Part shown: positions 58,836 to 64,000 of the stretch, in pieces
How positions within the stretch are numbered: the stretch's first letter is position 1
Layout of the letters: every line of letters begins with the position of its first letter
Source of the DNA: Larix kaempferi
Taxonomy: Eukaryota > Streptophyta > Pinopsida > Pinales > Pinaceae
DNA: 64,000 nt
Assembly: GCA_027924585.1 (NCBI GenBank)
Contig: BSBM01000440.1
Location: 15,283,501-15,347,500, forward strand
Reading direction: 5' to 3'
Made by a program: the position numbers and the translations under genes
Notes under the pieces: generated by a model
What the model was told of the DNA's origin: nothing
The model's input: the letters and a program-made list of their open reading frames with translations, nothing else
Database searches by the model: none

Positions 58836-60274
58836 TGTTGGAGCCAAGGCCGCAGCTATGGTAAAAGCTACGAATTTTGAGGAAAAAGCACAAGTATAGA
58901 AGAGAAAGTGCTAAATTTTGAATAAGCACCAATTTTGGGACAGAAGCAGACGGTGCACAGTACGGTGCCAGATGGATAATCTCAGCGTAGATTACGGACC
59001 GGAAATCGCAAAGCTCGCGCGCACGTCAGAAGAGGATGAAGGTAGCAGAGTGGAAAGCCCAGCTACCACAATGAATGAAGCAATGAAGTAGAGGGCTCAG
59101 CTACCCTCATTAAGGCTGAATACATAAGTTATGGTTGCTCGGACCAAGGAGGAGCAACGGACCAAAGCATTAAAGGCGAAGGACAAGGCGCCCATACCCG
59201 TAAGCTGCGCCGGAAATCATGGAGCCTGCAGGAAGCGGTGACATGACTGTAAGCGGCGCCTACAGTACACCTAGCCATGTCTGGTTAGGGTTTTTGTGAT
59301 TACTGCTGGGAAAGGCCCACAATTTTGTAAAGGTGTGACCGCCATGGCCACCTATATATATGTATAATTGTAAAGGGTAGATGTTAGTTAGCTAGTTAGT
59401 GAGCTAGCTAAGATAGTAGATACTAGAGGTAAGAAGGATTGATCGAGTTGATCATCCTCTGTTACGATCTTGTTGATTGTTTTCTACCGTGTTGCTAGAA
59501 AACAGGAGTTGGAGCTGGTTAGCAGTGAAGCTAATCCTTGAGTTGCAGACAGTCGGAGTTGACGTCTGAACTATTGTAACCTCTGAAGAGAAAGAGACTA
59601 GATCGAGAGAAGGACTCCCAGCTGTGTGCGTGGAGTTTCCTGGAAAGATCTAAGGCTGCAGCTATGTGCGCAGCATAGTGTATAAATCTATCATTTTCTG
59701 GTTAATATAAGCTACTCCCGTGGACATGGTTTCCCCCGTGGAGGTGGACTTCATATTTCTCGATGTTGTGATGTTGTGATTGAGTGATTGCCTGTTTTTA
59801 GTTTACTAACAGCGTATACAGGAATGTTGCATTAACTTTATGAGTGTGTTAAGTAAGTTCTTGGAGCTTCCTTGGGGACTATAATCGCTAAGGGTCGGAG
59901 GAATCGGTAAGACGACGTCGCCACAACGATAGGAGAATGTGCTGCTGCGCCGGGCGCGCAAGCGAAACGACGCATAGAAGATCGGCGCAGGAGTGAATGT
60001 CCCGCGCAGCCGAGCTGCTGAGTAGGAGCTTGAAAGTTGTTGCGCTCATAAGTCTGAAGAGGGGTCAGACATTCGCCTCAGAGGAATCGTCGAGGAGGAA
60101 AGAGCAGTCTCCGCGTCGCCTAGGTTAAGGAAATCTGATTCTTTAACCCCCCCATAGCCACTTCGGGTGAGACCTCGAGCTGCTGCGCAGCTCGTTGCCG
60201 AGAGGGCCAGTGCGCCAAGGGGTTTTGTTGCTGCGCTTCTTTAAAACCCGGGTCTGTCCAAAAAGCAGCCAACA
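58836..60274 (+). repeat. 3' LTR of element B
   Basis: 1439 bp, starting TGTTGG after GTTAGGGGCC, which is the best polypurine-tract candidate, and ending CCAACA before the GGTTT duplication. Confidence 0.92.
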
Positions 60275-60279
60275 GGTTT

Positions 60280-60990
60280 CCATTGCCATATACAAAATTG
60301 TCATAAGTACCCTTATTGGATTTGATAATCATGATTTTTTTTGTTGGTGTTAACGGTCATGCCCATATTGGAGCATAAATCCTTGAGAATGCTTAATTGC
60401 TTCTCAAGATCATAGAGATCATAGGGGCATCTTGCCATAATAATGATATCATCAACATAGAGAAGAAGCGTGATGTTTATTCCTACTAAGGTCACAACAA
60501 CACAACCTACTTCTTCCAAACAACCTTCTAGCTTATCAATGTAGATGCCGAAATGGTAGGGGAGAGGGGAACCCTTACTTAACTCCAATATTATAGTTAA
60601 TATCATGCGACCATCCCTCAATGTTTTTGAATTTTCCAATGACGTTCTCATATAACCTTATAGTTGCAGCCCTCAGCTCGAAAGGAACCTTTAAATCTTC
60701 CAATTTATTCCATAGGTTCTTTCTAGTCGTTGTATCAAAGCTTTTCTAAAGTCTATGAAACAACAAAAAAATGGATTTGTTATTACGACACTCCTCCGCA
60801 ATGATATTAAGCGTAACAAAGTGGTCCATGGTTGAGCAATGTCTTATGAAGCCTGCTTGGCCGTTAGCTCGCTTTCCTTTGTTTTCTAGCCATATGTTAA
60901 TATTCTTTTCCAGAATAATACCGTATAGCTTGGCTAAGAGAGGGCTAATCATAATGGTCCAATAATTAGAGGAGATAATATATAACATGC
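60280..60990 (-). pseudogene. LINE reverse transcriptase, N-terminal/central part
   Basis: Minus-strand frames: SNYWTIMISPLLAKLYGIIL, then NGQAGFIRHCSTMDHFVTL (60988-60746), and after frameshifts LLYVDDIIIMARCPYDLYDL with GMTVNTNK (60651-60313). These are RT motifs up to the catalytic YVDD. The frame is cut at 60280 by element B and resumes at 47132. About 40 bp upstream of 60990 another retrosequence joins, so the endonuclease part is missing. Confidence 0.8.
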
Positions 60991-61030
60991 GTGCATGATA
61001 TCCCTACCACTATACATATAAAATGATAAC

Positions 61031-61975
61031 TTTTTTTTTTACAGTAACAGTTGAAGAGCTTTGTATTAAAAAAAAGACTTACAAAAAGATTGGGAAGACT
61101 GTACCCAACAAAAAGAGGGCTGTAGGCACCTCATACCCAATCTTTGAAGTTCATACATGGCTGATATGTTTGCAAATAGAGGAAATAAACAGACTTCCAT
61201 AACTACCGATTACAAACATAAAACATAATATAAGAAACAACATAAATTCTTCATGGGTAAACCATAACAGATATCACTTGTCGTTGGTGTGGCGAGCTTT
61301 GACCTTGCTTCCTTCTGCCATGTCCTCGTTGTCTTCCATGCCAAGGATTGGAGCTGGGCTATTGCTCTTGCTGGTTCTGATGCAGTCCACTTTAGCTTCC
61401 ACGATACCGAGACAGCTGTGCATAGACTCAATTTTGTCGACCAAACCTTCGTAGTAATCCTTCATCTTGCTGCTGTTGTTTCTGAGATCAGAATTCGAAA
61501 TCTGGACGAAGGTGGCAAGGTGAGAGAGGGTCTTCTTCAAGTCCCTATTTTCCCCTCTCAGCCAACCAACCTAGGATTCAATGTCTTGCAAGTGAGAGAG
61601 CACGCTAGGAGAGGGACTATCAGGGCCAATGGGAGATTCCAGATTCACACCCCCAATTTCCCCCGCCCGGGTCCAGAGTTTGTCGTTACCCATATCCCCT
61701 GAGCTTCCACGTGCTTGTTGCAGAGAACCACCCTGAATTTGACAGGTACCAACATTAACAGGGCGCCAATTCTTTCCAAAGTCCTGCTCGAACCCAAAGT
61801 GAACGCCATTCGCAGAGGTCCTAAAGTTCTGCCCCTGACCAACATCCAACGAGGACCAATTTCTACCATTCTCCACATTTTTTGGACGCCCTCACCGAAC
61901 ATGCTTTGCCTGGTTACTGTGCGTCCCTTGAGCCTCATTTCCACCATTTCCATGACCCTGCACCACCTCAAGGGC
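61031..61975 (-). pseudogene. Poly(A)-tailed retrosequence with coiled-coil ORF
   Basis: On the minus strand an ORF in two frames (61971-61571, then 61570-61274 after a TAG) is followed by about 240 bp of untranslated sequence and a run of ten A at 61040-61031. The C-terminal 100 residues (LKKTLSHLATFVQ, then KMKDYYEGLVDKIESMHSCL) form a likely coiled coil. The layout, ORF-UTR-poly(A), suggests a LINE ORF1 or a retroposed transcript. The protein is not recognised, and no target duplication was confirmed. Confidence 0.5.
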
Positions 61976-62413
61976 AGATAGGTATCGCTTCAGCCCAACC
62001 TCTCCTGAATTTAATTGTATATTTGTTAGGAACCCATGTCAACCCTTCTATTTACTTTGTTAGAATATCGTTGTTGGACGCATATGCTTTGTAAGTTGTC
62101 CCGTAGTATTTGTTGATCCATAGTTTGTATTATTGTTGTTGGACGCATATGCTTTGTAAGTCGTCCCGTAGTAATTCTTGATCCATATTTTGGATTGGCC
62201 CATGGTTTGTATTGACACATGGTATTGGTGCCTAGACTTAGTACATAAGTTTGTGTTGAGACCAATGAAGGTACCGTGAAGTTATTTGTATTGAGCTTGC
62301 TTAAAGGAGGTTGTCCCCTCGAAGTGGCCTGTGATCAATAAAAGTGATTCTGAGTTTTGTTATTTCTGCTATCTCATGTATTTTCATTAATTAATTGTTG
62401 CAGGTTCTTCACA
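61976..62413 (+). repeat. LTR end of element C (start uncertain)
   Basis: Ends CTTCACA at 62413, two bases before a perfect tRNA-iMet primer site. AATAAA at 62337-62342 is the likely poly(A) signal. A 65-bp word beginning TTGTTGGACGCATATGC occurs twice (62071 and 62136). TG starts at 62026 or 62058 are both possible. Confidence 0.5.
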
Positions 62414-62415
62414 TC

Positions 62416-62427
62416 TGGTATCAGAGC
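62416..62427 (+). promoter_or_regulatory. tRNA-iMet primer-binding site of element C
   Basis: TGGTATCAGAGC is the exact complement expected for initiator tRNA-Met priming in plant LTR elements. Confidence 0.8.
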
Positions 62428-63549
62428 ACTTTCTTGGGCTTGTTGGGTGGAATTTTTGCAACAATTTTTTTTTTCGCATATGTTGCAAGTTCAGATCTGG
62501 GAATAATCCCTATCCGCTTAGCTATGGGAAGTACTTGGGCATAAGCCCTAAAACTCATTGTGAGGAGTACCACAAAAACCCCAAAGTATTTAGCCCATTG
62601 AGAGGACCTGCCAGCGAAAAGGGCAACGACCCCTACCTGATTGACTAGTTCCCACCCGTGAGGTAAACTAAGAGCTGTCATTTGTGGCAAAGCGGTTATT
62701 AGTTTTACCTAAGCCGTGGAGTGAGGGGTACTACCCCAATACGCAAGCCGTTAGACAGCATTGGTGGCCGAGTGAAACCCCTGAACTGTTAGGAAGCCGA
62801 ACATACTTGGGGTACATATCTATTTTCAGCTGAACTGTTGCCGAGCACTTCCATGCCGTTTCAGCTCCATTCTGAGCCATTTCAGATCCATTCTGAGTCG
62901 TTTCAGATCCAACCATTTCAGATCCATTCTGACAGTCGCTCCAGATCCAACCATTTTAGATCTATTCTGAAATTCGTTTTAGATCCAGCCATTTTTTATT
63001 CATTCAGAGTCGTTTCAGATCCATCTGTTGCCGATCCCTTCCACGCCGTTTCAGATCTATCTGTTTCCGATCCCTTCCGCGCCATTGCAGATCCATTTTT
63101 GACATGGTTTTTTCACCATATCTCCCTTGTTTTAACTTTGTTTCCCTTGAAACTTCTCGGACACCCCTGCAATCCCATTCTACATATTTCATTCCTAAAG
63201 ACCCTATCCCAAATTCTACTTCCCAAAGCCATAAATATCACATTTGTCTATTTTTAGGGTTTGCCATAACTTCTTCAATTTTCACCCACTCGCCTCCAAA
63301 TTTTGCCACCATGTTCATTCCCTATTTCTGCTTCTTTGTCCCTCTTTGACAAATTTTCTCATTCTTTCACCCCGCTTCTGAAATCCCCATTTTTTGCTTC
63401 CCTGTCCATCAGAAAGTGTCCAAAACCTAGTCAAACCCTAATTACCCATCCAAGTTTTTCCCAAATCCAGATTTCCCTTTACTAAATAAGATTTTGTTTG
63501 TGTTTTTCTATCCATTCCCCCCCCCCCAAAAAAAAAAAAACTCCTGGTT
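62428..63549 (+). other. Leader of element C with degenerate repeat
   Basis: Untranslated leader. At 62858-63095 a unit of about 20-30 bp (TTTCAGATCCATTCTGAG-like) recurs around ten times with drift, producing a PFQIHSE-type repeat in one frame that is probably not translated. A C10A13-like run lies at about 63519-63541. Confidence 0.55.
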
Positions 63550-64000
63550 ATGGTTGTCACCTGCGCAGGAGCAAAAACCATGGAGGAAGCACTTGCAGCC
63601 ATCCAAACCAAACTCCAAGATCTGGATGAAAAATTTCTTAGCCTCCATCTTCAGCATTCAGCCATGAACAATAACCGACAACAAGAATCTTCTGCAGCCA
63701 ATGGGTTCTCTTCTTCCAGCACTTTCCATGGTCCGAAGCTTGAATTTCCTCGCTTCAATGGTACTGATCCGACTTGATGGATCTATCGTGCAGAACAGTA
63801 TTTCAGTCTGCATAATACTTTGGATGTCCAAAAAGTTCCACTTGCATCCTTTCATTTGGAACAGGAAGCCCATCAATGGTACCATTGGTACATCAAGACT
63901 CATGACGAGCCAAAATGGACATATTTTTGCCAACTCCTTTTGCAACGATTTGGTCCTAGTGCTTTTGATGACTTCACCAGAGCACTCACTAAAATTTGTT
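63550..64000 (+). pseudogene. Element C gag, 5' part, truncated by window edge
   Basis: ATG at 63550 begins a gypsy gag: MEEALAAIQTKLQDLDEKFL, then GPKLEFPRFNGTDPT, a TGA at 63775-63777 where a Gly codon is expected, and onward WIYRAEQYFSLHNTLDVQKV with AHQWYHWYIKTH. The PRFNG...W...AEQYF pattern is the capsid domain of plant gypsy elements. It continues past the window. Confidence 0.75.

Larger units (their letters stand above)
47133..60274 (+). mobile_element. Element B: 13.1-kb Ty3/gypsy retrotransposon with extra ORF
   Basis: LTRs 47133-48569 and 58836-60274 open TGTTGG and close CCAACA, with GGTTT target duplications at 47128-47132 and 60275-60279. The interior carries a tRNA-Asp-like primer site, gag-pol and a third ORF. 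Roughly 25 differences between LTRs by eye (about 1.7%, mostly C/T and G/A) indicate a fairly young copy. Removing it restores an open LINE RT frame across the site. RT-integrase sequence and primer type place it near the Tat/Athila group. Its only coding lesions seen are single in-frame stops (three TAG in gag-pol, one TGA in the third ORF). Confidence 0.92.

Noticed and set aside
13960-62427. tRNA-like words TGGTATCAGAGC and TGGCGCC... as possible tRNA genes
   Set aside because: They are retrotransposon primer-binding sites; no cloverleaf or anticodon arm is present around them.

Overview
The window looks like plant nuclear DNA from a very large, repeat-rich genome, most likely a conifer or other gymnosperm. 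This is an inference from plant-type genes with GT-AG introns, a 17-kb intron packed with decayed retrotransposons, Ty3/gypsy elements with tRNA-Asp-type primer sites, and LINE debris. Only one gene looks intact: a cation/calcium exchanger (CCX) on the minus strand, with exon 1 at 29573-30574 and exon 2 at 11593-12354.

Layout. 1-9468: a nearly complete LTR element (element A) with 2.56-kb LTRs and one broken gag-like ORF but no pol; its 5' LTR is cut by the window edge. 9469-11592: no gene seen. 11593-30574: the CCX gene. Its 17,218-bp intron holds a Ty1/copia gag-protease remnant (15.3-16.45 kb). It also holds a degraded Ty3/gypsy element on the minus strand (about 24.9 to 16.7 kb), itself interrupted by a solo LTR with TTTCC target duplications (21728-23994) and by a DNA-transposon-like insert with 9-bp duplications (18052-19592). 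Copia-like LTR debris, SINE-like pieces and six separate tandem duplications fill the rest. 30.6-35.2 kb: LINE debris and a 291-bp tandem repeat.

35270-39120 carries broken, intron-containing fragments of three unrelated genes in one orientation: an ANP/NPK1-type MAPKKK, the calpain DEK1 and cytosolic HSP90. This looks like gene-fragment capture by a transposon. 39.1-45.2 kb is AT-rich, with an LTR terminus at 45197, followed by the 3' end of a plus-strand LINE.

46.08-60.99 kb is a nested structure. A minus-strand LINE reverse transcriptase is split by a 13,142-bp Ty3/gypsy element (47133-60274, TSD GGTTT, 1.44-kb LTRs about 1.7% different). That element encodes gag with five zinc knuckles, protease, a second gag-like domain placed between protease and RT, RT, RNase H and integrase. 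Behind pol is a further ORF of about 868 codons with a coiled-coil C-terminus. Its reading frames are closed only by single in-frame stop codons. 61.0-62.0 kb holds a poly(A)-tailed retrosequence on the minus strand. 62.0-64.0 kb is the 5' part of another gypsy element (LTR end, tRNA-iMet primer site, leader, start of gag) that runs out of the window.

The CCX gene is the only likely functional host gene. Everything else is transposon sequence or pseudogene, and most of the information is in how the insertions are stacked.
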